DNA from: Pseudoflavitalea rhizosphaerae
GTDB lineage: Bacteria; Bacteroidota; Bacteroidia; Chitinophagales; Chitinophagaceae
Assembly: GCF_003991355.1 (NCBI RefSeq)
Contig: NZ_RCSU01000003.1
Coordinates: forward strand, 310,001 to 374,000
Direction: 5' to 3'
Length of the DNA stretch: 64,000 nucleotides
The notes beneath the pieces were generated by a model, which saw only the letters and a program-made list of their open reading frames with translations, was not told the origin of the DNA and did no database searches. A program made the translations under genes and the position numbers. Below, piece by piece: positions 34,376 to 42,406 of the stretch. Numbering within the stretch: position 1 is the first letter of the stretch; each line of letters opens with the position of its first letter.

Positions 34376-35425
34376 ATGAAACTTTCACAGTTCAGATTTG
34401 ATCTACCGCTTAACCTTATTGCACAACACCCGACAAAGAAACGTGAAGATGCCCGATTGATGGTGGTTCACAGGAAGACTGGACAGATTGAGAACAAGTA
34501 TTTCCGTGATGTAATGGATTACTTTGACGACAAGGATGTATTTGTGGTGAACAATACCAAAGTGTTTCCCGCGCGCATGTATGGCCGCAAAGAGAAGACC
34601 GGCGCCAAGATCGAGGTTTTCCTGCTGCGCGAACTGAACAAGCCCAACCGACTCTGGGACGTGATTGTTGACCCGGCCCGTAAGATCCGTGTAGGCAACA
34701 AACTCTATTTCGGAGAGAATGATGAACTGGTAGCAGAAGTGATCGACAATACCACTTCCCGCGGCCGCACCATCCGCTTCCTCTGGGATGGCACCGATGA
34801 TGAGTTCCGTCAAATGCTGGAATTCCTGGGAGAAACGCCCCTCCCAAAATATATCAAGCGCAAGCCTGAGGCAGAAGACAAGGAAAGATACCAAACCGTA
34901 TACGCCAAACATGAAGGAGCGGTTGCCGCCCCCACTGCCGGCCTGCACTTCAGCATCGAGCTGATCAAACGTCTCGAGATCAAAGGTATCCGCTTCGCAG
35001 AAGTGACCCTGCATACCGGCCTCGGAACCTTCCGCCCCATCGAAGTGGAAGACCTCAGCAAGCACAAGATGGATGCCGAATACTACCGCATAGAAGAAGG
35101 CGCCTGCAAAGTGGTGAACAAAGCCATTGAAACCGGCCACCGCATCTGCTCCGTAGGAACCACCACCATGCGCGCACTCGAGTCTTCCTACACTGCAGAA
35201 AAACATTTGAAACCGTCTGAAGGCTGGACCAATATCTTTATCCATCCTCCTTACCAGTTCAATATCGCAGACTCCCTCATTACCAACCTGCATCTCCCTA
35301 AAACCAGCCTGCTCATCATGACCTGCGCCTTTGCCGGTTATGAACTGGCTATGGAAGCTTACAAGAAAGCGATCAAGGACAAATACCGCTTCTTCAGCTA
35401 CGGAGACGCCATGCTGGTGATCTAA
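34376..35425 (+). CDS. queA: S-adenosylmethionine:tRNA ribosyltransferase-isomerase
   Basis: Transfers and isomerises the ribose of SAM onto preQ1 in tRNA, making epoxyqueuosine at the wobble position. The 349-residue length is standard. Conserved parts are [14 protein letters not shown] at the N-terminus, [27 protein letters not shown] and [18 protein letters not shown], which together form the active site. It is a single gene with its own promoter and terminator; no other queuosine gene is in the window. Confidence 0.97.
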   Translation: MKLSQFRFDLPLNLIAQHPTKKREDARLMVVHRKTGQIENKYFRDVMDYFDDKDVFVVNNTKVFPARMYGRKEKTGAKIEVFLLRELNKPNRLWDVIVDPARKIRVGNKLYFGENDELVAEVIDNTTSRGRTIRFLWDGTDDEFRQMLEFLGETPLPKYIKRKPEAEDKERYQTVYAKHEGAVAAPTAGLHFSIELIKRLEIKGIRFAEVTLHTGLGTFRPIEVEDLSKHKMDAEYYRIEEGACKVVNKAIETGHRICSVGTTTMRALESSYTAEKHLKPSEGWTNIFIHPPYQFNIADSLITNLHLPKTSLLIMTCAFAGYELAMEAYKKAIKDKYRFFSYGDAMLVI

Positions 35426-35451
35426 ACTGAACTATTTACTATCTCAGATAC

Positions 35452-35478
35452 AAACTCCGCTTTTATGCGGAGTTTTTT
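35452..35478 (+). terminator. Rho-independent terminator after queA
   Basis: AAACTCCGC-ttttat-GCGGAGTTTTTT forms an 8-9 bp stem with a T-run. It starts 26 bp after the queA stop codon. Confidence 0.88.
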
Positions 35479-35537
35479 ATTTATGATCAAATCCCCACCC
35501 CTACCGGCCTTGCAGGATATTGAGTACATTCGCACCG

Positions 35538-36674
35538 ATGAGCAATAAAAAGATCAGGATATTGGAAACCATCCGCCAGGGACAGATCGGCGGCGGAGAA
35601 AGCCACTTACTCAGCCTCGTAGAAAACCTTGACCGCAGCCGTTTCGAGCCGGTTGTTCTCTCCTTCACAGATGGCCCCATGGTAGACCGCCTCAAACAAA
35701 TGGGCGTTCAAACGGAAGTGATCTATACCGAAAAGCCATTCGATATCAGTAAATGGAAAAAGGTAAAAGAGTTCATCCACAAAAATCATATCAGTCTCGT
35801 ACATGCGCACGGCACCAGGGCTAATTCCAATGTTTTCTGGGCCACCCGCAAACTAAAGCTGCCACTCGTGTACACCATTCACGGCTGGTCTTTTCACGAT
35901 GACCAGCAAGCGCTGATCCGCAAGATCCGCGTAATGGGAGAACAATTGCTCACCACCAAATCGGATGTGAACATCTCCGTATCCGCCTCCAACCAGGCCA
36001 CCGGTAAACGCTATTTCCCAAAATTCGATTCAGTAGTGATCAATAATGGCATCGACCAAAATAAATTCGATCCCGGCCGCTCTTTCAAAAATATCCGACA
36101 GGAGCTCAACATCTCCGGCAACACCATCCTGGTCCTCTTCGTGGCCCGCTTCATTCACCAGAAGCAACCACTCAAACTCATCGAAGCCTTCGCCAAAGCG
36201 CAGCAGCAAAATCCCCAACTCCAGCTCCTCATGGTTGGCGATGGCGATCAGAAACCCGCTGCCCTCCAACTGGTCAAGGATCTACAAATAGAAAACAAAG
36301 TCATCTTCCAACCCTTCCGCCAGGATGTTCCCGACGTACTCGCTGCCGCCGACATCTTTGTTCTGCCCTCACTCTGGGAAGGACTGCCCATCGGTTTGCT
36401 CGAAGCAATGTCCATGCGTAAAGCCATTATCGGCACCCTGGTAGACGGCACTTCCGAAGTGATCCGTCACAACGAGAACGGACTCCTCATCTCCACTGAT
36501 GAACTCGCAAACAACCTCTCTGAAGCATTACTCACCCTCGCAAAAAACACTGAACTCCGCCAACGTCTCGGCAATGCCGCGCAACAAACCATCAGCAGCA
36601 CGTACAGTGCATCCAATATGACGAGGGAGATCGAAGCAATTTACCTGAGGTGCTTAGGTCGCTCGGGGGTATGA
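35538..36674 (+). CDS. Glycosyltransferase family 4
   Basis: A 378-residue GT-B glycosyltransferase. The N-terminal domain has the Gly-rich acceptor loop RQGQIGGGESHLLSLV and VHAHGTRANSNVFWA. The C-terminal donor domain has VLFVARFIHQKQPLKLIEAF near residue 200 and DIFVLPSLWEGLPIGLLEAM near 280, with the E(x7)E catalytic pair. The ATG at 35538 is preferred to an upstream TTG at 35520. The last residues (LGRSGV) are encoded inside family 2 repeat copy C. The acceptor is unknown; it lies far from the main glycan cluster. Confidence 0.9.
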   Translation: MSNKKIRILETIRQGQIGGGESHLLSLVENLDRSRFEPVVLSFTDGPMVDRLKQMGVQTEVIYTEKPFDISKWKKVKEFIHKNHISLVHAHGTRANSNVFWATRKLKLPLVYTIHGWSFHDDQQALIRKIRVMGEQLLTTKSDVNISVSASNQATGKRYFPKFDSVVINNGIDQNKFDPGRSFKNIRQELNISGNTILVLFVARFIHQKQPLKLIEAFAKAQQQNPQLQLLMVGDGDQKPAALQLVKDLQIENKVIFQPFRQDVPDVLAAADIFVLPSLWEGLPIGLLEAMSMRKAIIGTLVDGTSEVIRHNENGLLISTDELANNLSEALLTLAKNTELRQRLGNAAQQTISSTYSASNMTREIEAIYLRCLGRSGV

Positions 36675-36834
36675 AATGGACGTCTGCAAAACATACCGCC
36701 GCGGGAGGATATTAATTGAGCGGAGGTAAGGAGAGATAGGGCTTTTGTATTTCTGTTGGTCTTCATCGCTTATGTTTTGAAGGCCGCCAGTTTCATACCC
36801 CTTCACTCCATGAACCGAGAGTGCATCAGTGCTT
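36661..36834 (-). repeat. Family 2 structured repeat, copy C
   Basis: In reverse orientation to copies A, B and D. The arms at 36667-36695 and 36771-36800 are complementary with few mismatches (GGGTATGAAA at one end, AAAACATA near the loop). The loop keeps the CCGCTCAAT and CTCCCGCGG blocks seen in the other copies. The element overlaps the last four codons and stop of the plus-strand glycosyltransferase gene, so on that strand it opens the 3' untranslated region, the same arrangement as copies A and D. Confidence 0.72.
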
Positions 36835-36893
36835 TTGAATAGCAGTTAAAAGAGTTCAACATTGCGGAGAATTTGTTACTATCCTTTATGAAC

Positions 36894-36930
36894 AAACGCT
36901 ATTGATACTTTTTTAAACGCTGTTAATACT
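36894..36930. repeat. Imperfect 16-bp direct repeat
   Basis: AAACGCTATTGATACT at 36894-36909 and AAACGCTGTTAATACT at 36915-36930 match at 14 of 16 positions with a 5-bp T-run between them. They lie in the AT-rich spacer between family 2 copies C and D. The spacing of 21 bp (two helix turns) would suit a binding site for a regulator such as a LytTR protein, but no target gene is evident. Confidence 0.35.
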
Positions 36931-37001
36931 TCAAACATTACATCACATTACATTTCACCTACTGTTACTATTCATTTTTGCTACAGCAACATCGGACACA
37001 G

Positions 37002-37170
37002 GTGCTGCACAGGGGCGGACGCATCAGCGAAGGGATTAAGAAACCCAGGCCTATGAAACGTAAGCGATACAGCTCAATTATATTCTACCGTCCCATCTTC
37101 CCATAAAAAAGCGCGGAAGAATTCCTCCCGCGCTGGTTCGTTTCATCAGCCTGGTTTATTAAATCCCGGA
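37002..37170 (+). repeat. Family 2 structured repeat, copy D
   Basis: It begins with GTGCTGCAC at 37002-37010, has arms at 37032-37059 and 37140-37167 (GGGATTAAGAAACC with GGTTTATTAAATCCC in the other arm) and a loop with TACAGCTCAATT very close to copy A. The right end touches the stop codon of the minus-strand lipoprotein gene (37174). It lies 167 bp from copy C in inverted orientation, so the two elements fill most of the 500-bp gap between the flanking genes. Confidence 0.75.
37104..37133 (-). terminator. Terminator hairpin inside repeat copy D
   Basis: Read on the minus strand, AGCGCGG...CCGCGCT pairs over 7 bp around a short AT-rich loop and is followed by TTTTTT. It would end transcription of the lipoprotein gene at 37174-37602 and is part of the family 2 loop. 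Confidence 0.75.
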
Positions 37171-37173
37171 GCG

Positions 37174-37602
37174 CTAGCGCCTGCGGAACTGGAACGTATA
37201 CGTTCTCGATCCATCATAGATATATGCTTCAAACCGGTTGGTGCCAGTAAATATCATTTCGTCGAAATACTCTCCGAGTACAATGCCGGTTGCTCTGTCA
37301 ACACAATATACTTTCAATGTTTTGATGGTGCCATCGGCAGTGTTGATGCGGCGGATATCCCAGTCGCCTTCATAGTAACCGCCATAGCCATCCTGGTAAT
37401 CCAGCTGGCCGGAGCCGTAGAAGGTGAACAGGCCACCATCGAAAGCCAGGTCGGAATGGCCGAAGCCTGATTTGTAAACGTCAACCAACTCCCAGGTACC
37501 TTCGAGTCTGTCGTCGTAAGGAGCCAGCCAACTTTTTTTGGAACAACTGGTGAATAGCAGTGTGAGCGTAACCAGCAAGGTGAAGGAGTATAAGTATTTC
37601 AT
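37174..37602 (-). CDS. Small lipoprotein, lipocalin-like
   Basis: A 142-residue protein with a lipoprotein signal (lipobox LFTSC, Cys20). The mature part starts the beta-rich domain with RLEGTWELVDVYKSG, the GTWEL phrase being typical of small lipocalin-like Bacteroidota lipoproteins, and is rich in Gly/Tyr/Asp (YQDGYGGYYEGDWDI). It ends in Arg-rich RRR. No function can be assigned. It is transcribed alone toward a terminator inside family 2 copy D. Confidence 0.72.
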   Translation of the reverse strand: MKYLYSFTLLVTLTLLFTSCSKKSWLAPYDDRLEGTWELVDVYKSGFGHSDLAFDGGLFTFYGSGQLDYQDGYGGYYEGDWDIRRINTADGTIKTLKVYCVDRATGIVLGEYFDEMIFTGTNRFEAYIYDGSRTYTFQFRRR

Positions 37603-37790
37603 AAACTAGCGTTTGGTAGTTAGACTCCCAAACAAATGCCATTGTTACTTTTGCTTTCACGCTTTAGAAAGCATTTAACTTAAGGAACTGTGAAAGCCGG
37701 CTTGGAACAATCCTGCTGAAAGTTTACATTTGGAAAGCCACTGCCGGACGGCATATTCGGAAACAGTAACGTATCTTAACAAACGAAACT

Positions 37791-38699
37791 ATGAGATCAC
37801 TTACCCTTGCCCTGCTTTGCAGCTTATCCCTGGCAGCGGAGGCACAAACTGAAATTCCTTTGTACGACGTCATTCCCAATTCCATCCCAACTGTCAATCG
37901 GGAAAAATCTGTTACTGACCAGGTAGGTAAAGTACGTATCTCCAAAGTAAGCGAACCCGGTCTGACCATCTATCTTCCTCCAAAAGAAAAAGCAACAGGT
38001 ACAGGAGTGATCGTTGTTCCGGGTGGTGGTTATTCCATTCTTGCTATCAAACATGAAGGACATGATGTGGCGAAGGCGCTGAACGAAATGGGCATCGCTG
38101 CATTCGTACTGAAATACAGACTGCCGGATGATACTACCATGATCGATCGCAGCATCGGGCCTGTGCAGGATGCACAACGCGCTATTCAGATCGTGCGCGG
38201 GCGGGCAAAGGAATATGGTGTGAAGACAGACAGGATAGGCATTCTTGGTTTCTCTGCAGGTGGGCATCTCGCCTCTACCGCAGGCACTCATTTCGATACA
38301 CATTATATCGATGTACCCCGCAAAACAAACCTGCGACCGGATTTCATGGTACTCATCTATCCGGTGATCAGCCTTACCGATAGCCTCATGCACAAAGGCT
38401 CACGCACCAATCTCATTGGTGAACATCCTTCAGCAGAAAAGATCAGAGCCTTCAGCAATGACCAGCGCGTAACCGCCAAAACACCTCCTACCTTTCTCGT
38501 ACATGCGAAAAACGATAAAACAGTTCTGATCCGGAACAGTCGACAATTCTATGCCGCCTGCCTTCAACACAAAGTGCCTGCTGAGTTGTATGAATTTGAA
38601 GAAGGAGGACATGGATTCGGAATGATCAATCCCACATCCGGTGTAAAATGGATGGAACTGTTGCACAAATGGCTCCGCCAAAACAAGTTCCTGAAATAA
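37791..38699 (+). CDS. Secreted alpha/beta hydrolase (acetyl esterase/lipase family)
   Basis: 302 residues with a signal peptide (about 1-19, SLSLAAEAQ). The hydrolase fold shows the oxyanion-hole phrase VVPGGGYSILAIKHEG near residue 83, the nucleophile elbow GFSAGGHLAS with Ser at about 161, the acid in FLVHAKNDKTV near 240 and His in EEGGHGFGM near 276. These place it with Aes/BD-FAE type carbohydrate esterases, often acetylxylan esterases. It probably acts in the periplasm on plant or bacterial polysaccharide esters. A family 1 repeat begins 11 bp after the stop. Confidence 0.9.
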   Translation: MRSLTLALLCSLSLAAEAQTEIPLYDVIPNSIPTVNREKSVTDQVGKVRISKVSEPGLTIYLPPKEKATGTGVIVVPGGGYSILAIKHEGHDVAKALNEMGIAAFVLKYRLPDDTTMIDRSIGPVQDAQRAIQIVRGRAKEYGVKTDRIGILGFSAGGHLASTAGTHFDTHYIDVPRKTNLRPDFMVLIYPVISLTDSLMHKGSRTNLIGEHPSAEKIRAFSNDQRVTAKTPPTFLVHAKNDKTVLIRNSRQFYAACLQHKVPAELYEFEEGGHGFGMINPTSGVKWMELLHKWLRQNKFLK

Positions 38700-38710
38700 T
38701 CTTACGCTGT

Positions 38711-38820
38711 GGCAGTCGCTCGCGTCCCCGCGAGTGACTTGTATTTGTTCGCCTCCGGCGAACACCGTGTCGCCGGAGGCGACGGAATATAAGTCACTCG
38801 CGGGGACGCGAGCGACTGCC
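38711..38820 (-). repeat. Family 1 nested-hairpin repeat, copy 4 (inverted)
   Basis: The best preserved copy: the 30-bp arms at 38711-38740 and 38791-38820 are perfect reverse complements. Their core is CTCGCGTCCCCGCGAG, a sequence no other copy has, yet both arms carry it. The inner hairpins occur in the opposite order (TTCGCC first, GTCGCC second), so this copy is inserted in the reverse orientation. It fills the gap between two convergent genes, 11 bp and 18 bp from their stops. Confidence 0.93.
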
Positions 38821-38838
38821 AGCAATCCGCCCTATTGG

Positions 38839-39624
38839 TTACTTCGCATACTTCACATTCGTCTGCATCTGCTGAAAAGCAGCAACAAACTGCCTGAACT
38901 TGTGACCAGACTCAGGCCATTTTACAGATTTATTACGAAGCGTCCAGCGGATCTTATCGAAAGCCGCCTGCCGGTCTGATGAGTCGTAGAAGTTACGGCT
39001 CCACTCCTCCGGCCAGAGGTCCACCGGCATCAGGGCAAAGCCATTACCATACATCTTCAGGGGACTGGGATGGCTCCTTACATCCAGGCTGTTCTTATCG
39101 GATTCGATTCCCCACCGGAAATACTGCTCCCAATATTTGAAATGATTTACCAGCCGGTCTGTGATCTCCTTTGAAGTTTCTTTATGTTTGGCTTTTATTC
39201 TCCACTTATTGTTTGTAATGGAGAACGGACTTTCCTCTTCATCTCTCAACGGGTTCTTGAATCCCTCGAACCTCGATTCAGCAACATATGCATTGGAAGG
39301 ATCGAGATCGGCCACCAGTTCTTTGTCCGTAAGTTTTTTCATCAACACCCTACGCTCCTTACCACCCGTAGGTTTCAGCAAGAGTATCTTATCCTCAACC
39401 GACCATTCTCCATATTCAAATCCGCCGAAATTGGCGGTATACCTCCCTTTGGATTGAAGATTGAGAAAGCTGACCGGGCTGAGTTCAGGGTCAGTACTCT
39501 CTTCAGCCCTGGCCTTATTTTCATAAGTAAAGAACCACACTTTGGTGAGTAGTCCTTCGCGGGAAAAACACCCATTCAAAAAGATCAGGCTGCAAAAGAG
39601 GCTGAAGTAAGCAACAGAACGCAT
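38839..39624 (-). CDS. Hypothetical lipoprotein
   Basis: A 261-residue protein with a lipoprotein signal (lipobox FLNGC, Cys19). The N-terminal half reads like a small lipocalin-type domain (GRYTANFGGFEYGEWSVEDK, then KKLTDKELVADLD). The C-terminal half, from about residue 140, is helical and rich in Lys/Trp/Arg (VNHFKYWEQYFRWGIE, WPEEWSRNFYDSSDRQAA) and may be a separate domain. I do not recognise the family. It follows the carboxypeptidase-like-domain gene by 41 bp and may be co-transcribed with it. Confidence 0.68.
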   Translation of the reverse strand: MRSVAYFSLFCSLIFLNGCFSREGLLTKVWFFTYENKARAEESTDPELSPVSFLNLQSKGRYTANFGGFEYGEWSVEDKILLLKPTGGKERRVLMKKLTDKELVADLDPSNAYVAESRFEGFKNPLRDEEESPFSITNNKWRIKAKHKETSKEITDRLVNHFKYWEQYFRWGIESDKNSLDVRSHPSPLKMYGNGFALMPVDLWPEEWSRNFYDSSDRQAAFDKIRWTLRNKSVKWPESGHKFRQFVAAFQQMQTNVKYAK

Positions 39625-39665
39625 ATAGCGAAATTTGTGGGTAAAATAGTAAAATTTGATCAGCC

Positions 39666-40901
39666 TTAATACGAATCTGGCTGATAATCCCAGGGAAGCA
39701 TATGCGAAACTTTCTCACTCCATCCCCAGTAATCGATGGTAAAAACATTCTGTGGCGGAAAGAAGAGACCATTGCGCTGGATCACAATAGGCAATGCCGG
39801 CGTCAACCGGATCAATGATTTCTGAAAGGTGGCTGGTCTGAATATCCGATAGTCGTAGAGATATTCCTTTTCCTCATGGGCCTTTTTGTATACTACCTGA
39901 AGATAATCCTGGAAGAAGATGGTCTTCGTGGAGTCGATACCGGTAGTGATCAGGCTGTCGGCACTCAACATATACCTGCTGATCAGCGCCAGCGAATCAT
40001 CCTGCTTCAATATCTGTTGGAAATAGTTGAGACTGTCTTTCTGTACCTTGCCCTGCGTAGGGAAACTGATCCGTCCGCCCTGCACGATCTTGTTCTGCTT
40101 TTCCATTTCGTACAGTTTCTGGATCCTGAGCTTTTCCACATTGGGCACTTTGCGGAGACGACGAACTTCAAAGCTGTCCTGCCACAGCCGGTCATTGTAA
40201 AGACTGCGGATGAAATGCATCAGTGAACCTTTATATAACTGCTTTCGTTTCTCTTTCCATTCCTGTTGCTTTTGCTGATTGCCCGGCAATTCCTCGAAGA
40301 ACGAATAACCTGTGAACACAACAGTACGCGATTTCCAATTACGCGTAAAGCCTTCCAGTTGATAGGTGATGCGGTATCCCAATGCTTTGTTCTCGATGAT
40401 GAGGGGTTCATCGGCCATCACTTCCAATACCCTTGCTTTGGAAGCATAGCGGAAGCGCAGGACTTTCCTGTTCCTGATCTCACAGTCCTGCGCAGCCGCC
40501 GATGTTCCTATAAATCCTTCGATGAATGTTCTGCCATATTTTCTCCAGCTGCTCCTTTCCCAGGGCATCACGGTAACTGTCTCCAGCTCCTGCATACGCG
40601 GCTGCAGCCTGAGCTCAATTGTAATGGGCAGTGTATCGGAAGACAATTGAAGTACGAGTGTTTGAAATCCCACTGAAGAAACCACCAGTTCAAAGCTGCC
40701 TTTATTGATGCCTGTCAATTCAAATCCTCCATTACCCCGAGACACGGTGCCTTTGGATGTGCCGTTGATGAATACGCTGGCATTCGGCACCGGCTGACCG
40801 GTATTGTTATTGAGAACGGTACCGGCAATACGGTTCCTGTCCTGTGCAAAGGCAGCAAGAACAAGGCTAAGGCATAATACAAGAATTGCAGTTAACTTCA
40901 T
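39666..40901 (-). CDS. Secreted protein with carboxypeptidase-like regulatory domain
   Basis: A 411-residue protein from the ATG at 40901 (MKLTAILVLCLSLVLAAFAQ is the signal peptide). Residues about 22-100 form a CarboxypepD_reg-like beta-sandwich (IAGTVLNNNTGQPVPNASVF, then GFELTGINKGSFELVVSSVG), the module that also opens SusC-type transporters. The rest is an unrecognised domain containing WKSRTVVFTGYSFFEELPG and a basic helical segment. There is no TonB box or beta-barrel. It probably stays in the periplasm or outer membrane; the function is unknown. Confidence 0.82.
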   Translation of the reverse strand: MKLTAILVLCLSLVLAAFAQDRNRIAGTVLNNNTGQPVPNASVFINGTSKGTVSRGNGGFELTGINKGSFELVVSSVGFQTLVLQLSSDTLPITIELRLQPRMQELETVTVMPWERSSWRKYGRTFIEGFIGTSAAAQDCEIRNRKVLRFRYASKARVLEVMADEPLIIENKALGYRITYQLEGFTRNWKSRTVVFTGYSFFEELPGNQQKQQEWKEKRKQLYKGSLMHFIRSLYNDRLWQDSFEVRRLRKVPNVEKLRIQKLYEMEKQNKIVQGGRISFPTQGKVQKDSLNYFQQILKQDDSLALISRYMLSADSLITTGIDSTKTIFFQDYLQVVYKKAHEEKEYLYDYRIFRPATFQKSLIRLTPALPIVIQRNGLFFPPQNVFTIDYWGWSEKVSHMLPWDYQPDSY

Positions 40902-40928
40902 ATGGTTGCACAACGCACAACGCTGACG

Positions 40929-42251
40929 CTATTCCAAACCAAACAGACCTTTGTTCAGCAATTGTAACGTTTGAGTTTTGTAAGATGATGGCACCAGGAT
41001 GCTCACATTGTGCTTACTGCCACCATAGCTCACCATACTAACGGTAACGGGCCTGAGCGCTTCAAACAGTTTGCTGAGTACATCAGGAGTTTGAGCGATC
41101 TCATTACCCACCACGGAGATGATGGTCTGGTCGGTTTCCACTTCGATGGTGCCGAATGGTTCCAGTTCTTTCACAATGGCTTTCAGATGGGCGCCGCTGT
41201 CGATAGTTACAGACACGGCAACTTCTGAAGTAGTGATCATATCTATTGGGGTGCGGTACTTTTCAAACACCTCGAAGATCTTGCGCAGGAAGCCATAAGC
41301 CAGCAACATGCGACTGCTCTTGATATTGATGGCGATGATACCATCTTTTGCCGCTACAGCTTTTACGCCTACGGAACCGGCTTCCTGTGTGATCACGGTG
41401 CCGGCGGCATCGGGCTGCATGGTGTTGAGCAGTTTCACCGGGACCTTTTCCTGCTGCGCAGGCCAGATACAGGTAGGGTGCAGGATCTTGGCTCCGAAAT
41501 ACGCCAGCTCGGCTGCTTCTTCAAAGCTCAGTTGCTCGATGGCCACAGTCTTCTTCACTATGCGGGGATCATTGTTGTGCATACCGTCTATGTCTGTCCA
41601 GATCTCGCAGACAGATGCATTGGCAGCAGCGGCAACGAGGGAAGCTGTATAATCGCTTCCTCCGCGTTTGAGGTTATCCACTTCGCCCCTGGCGTTACGG
41701 CAGATATAACCTTGAGTGATGAAGAGCTTTTTGTCTTTGTGCTGGTCCAGCAATGCCATCAGTTTTGGACGGATAGCGGAGAGCTGGGGCTCTTCGTGGA
41801 TGTCGATACTCATGAACTCGAGTGCAGGGAGCAGTGAATGCGGAATGCCTTGCTCTTCGAGGTAAACGCTGAAAAGTTTCGTGCTTAACAGTTCGCCCTG
41901 AGCCAGGATGTCTTTACTCAGCGCTTCACTGAAGGAGATTTTCAGGATGATATTGAGGAATTCGAAATGTTCTCCGATGATTTGCTGCGCTTTGGTTTGC
42001 GCAGCGGTGGTCTTGACAAGCTGAGGGATGAATTGTTTGTAATGTGCTTCCAGTGTATCGATCTTCTGTTTGGCTTCTTCGCGGTTTCCTGCGGCCATTG
42101 ATTCTCCGATACCAACCAGTGCATTGGTAGTGCCACTGAGTGCGCTCAGTACAACGATGGTGGGCTCTGCATCTTTAGTGATCAGTTGAGCAACCTGGTG
42201 CATGCGCTCTGGTTTGCCTACTGATGTGCCACCAAACTTCATTACTTTCAT
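40929..42251 (-). CDS. lysC: Aspartate kinase
   Basis: A 440-residue monofunctional enzyme phosphorylating aspartate, the first step toward lysine, threonine and methionine. The kinase domain starts with MKVMKFGGTSVGKPERM and includes LKRGGSDYTASLVAAAANA near residue 206. Two ACT domains follow from about 300 (INIKSSRMLLAYGFLRKIFE; TIISVVGNEIAQTPDVL) and suggest feedback control by an amino acid. No homoserine dehydrogenase part is fused. A hairpin lies 58-85 bp upstream of the start; it more likely ends the upstream gene than acts as a leader attenuator. Confidence 0.95.
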   Translation of the reverse strand: MKVMKFGGTSVGKPERMHQVAQLITKDAEPTIVVLSALSGTTNALVGIGESMAAGNREEAKQKIDTLEAHYKQFIPQLVKTTAAQTKAQQIIGEHFEFLNIILKISFSEALSKDILAQGELLSTKLFSVYLEEQGIPHSLLPALEFMSIDIHEEPQLSAIRPKLMALLDQHKDKKLFITQGYICRNARGEVDNLKRGGSDYTASLVAAAANASVCEIWTDIDGMHNNDPRIVKKTVAIEQLSFEEAAELAYFGAKILHPTCIWPAQQEKVPVKLLNTMQPDAAGTVITQEAGSVGVKAVAAKDGIIAINIKSSRMLLAYGFLRKIFEVFEKYRTPIDMITTSEVAVSVTIDSGAHLKAIVKELEPFGTIEVETDQTIISVVGNEIAQTPDVLSKLFEALRPVTVSMVSYGGSKHNVSILVPSSYKTQTLQLLNKGLFGLE

Positions 42252-42308
42252 GTTACCCTCTCTTGTTCCGCTTCTACGCGGGTTTTGGTTTTGAATAGAT
42301 GTAAAAAT

Positions 42309-42336
42309 TACGCCTGCTCTGAATTTCAGGCAGGCG
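42309..42336 (-). terminator. Possible terminator between the Ldh-like gene and aspartate kinase
   Basis: CGCCTGCCTGAA on the minus strand pairs with the GCAGGCG arm in a stem of about 7 bp extended by a CTGAA/TTCAG inner pair. A weak T-rich tract (TAATTTTTA) follows. It lies 70 bp after the stop of the upstream gene. Confidence 0.5.
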
Positions 42337-42406
42337 CAAAGATAAAGGTTGGGAAGCTATTATGGAACAGTTCCCCACTATTTAAGTAGCTAACTAAAAT
42401 TCGTGC

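Noticed and set aside
34403-35293. A 296-codon frame antisense to queA
   Set aside because: queA is complete and standard; the antisense frame is a codon-bias shadow.
37002-37170. Family 2 repeats as integron attC sites
   Set aside because: They have large imperfect arms like attC, but lack the RYYYAAC/GTTRRRY ends, are not spaced by small cassettes, and no integrase is present.
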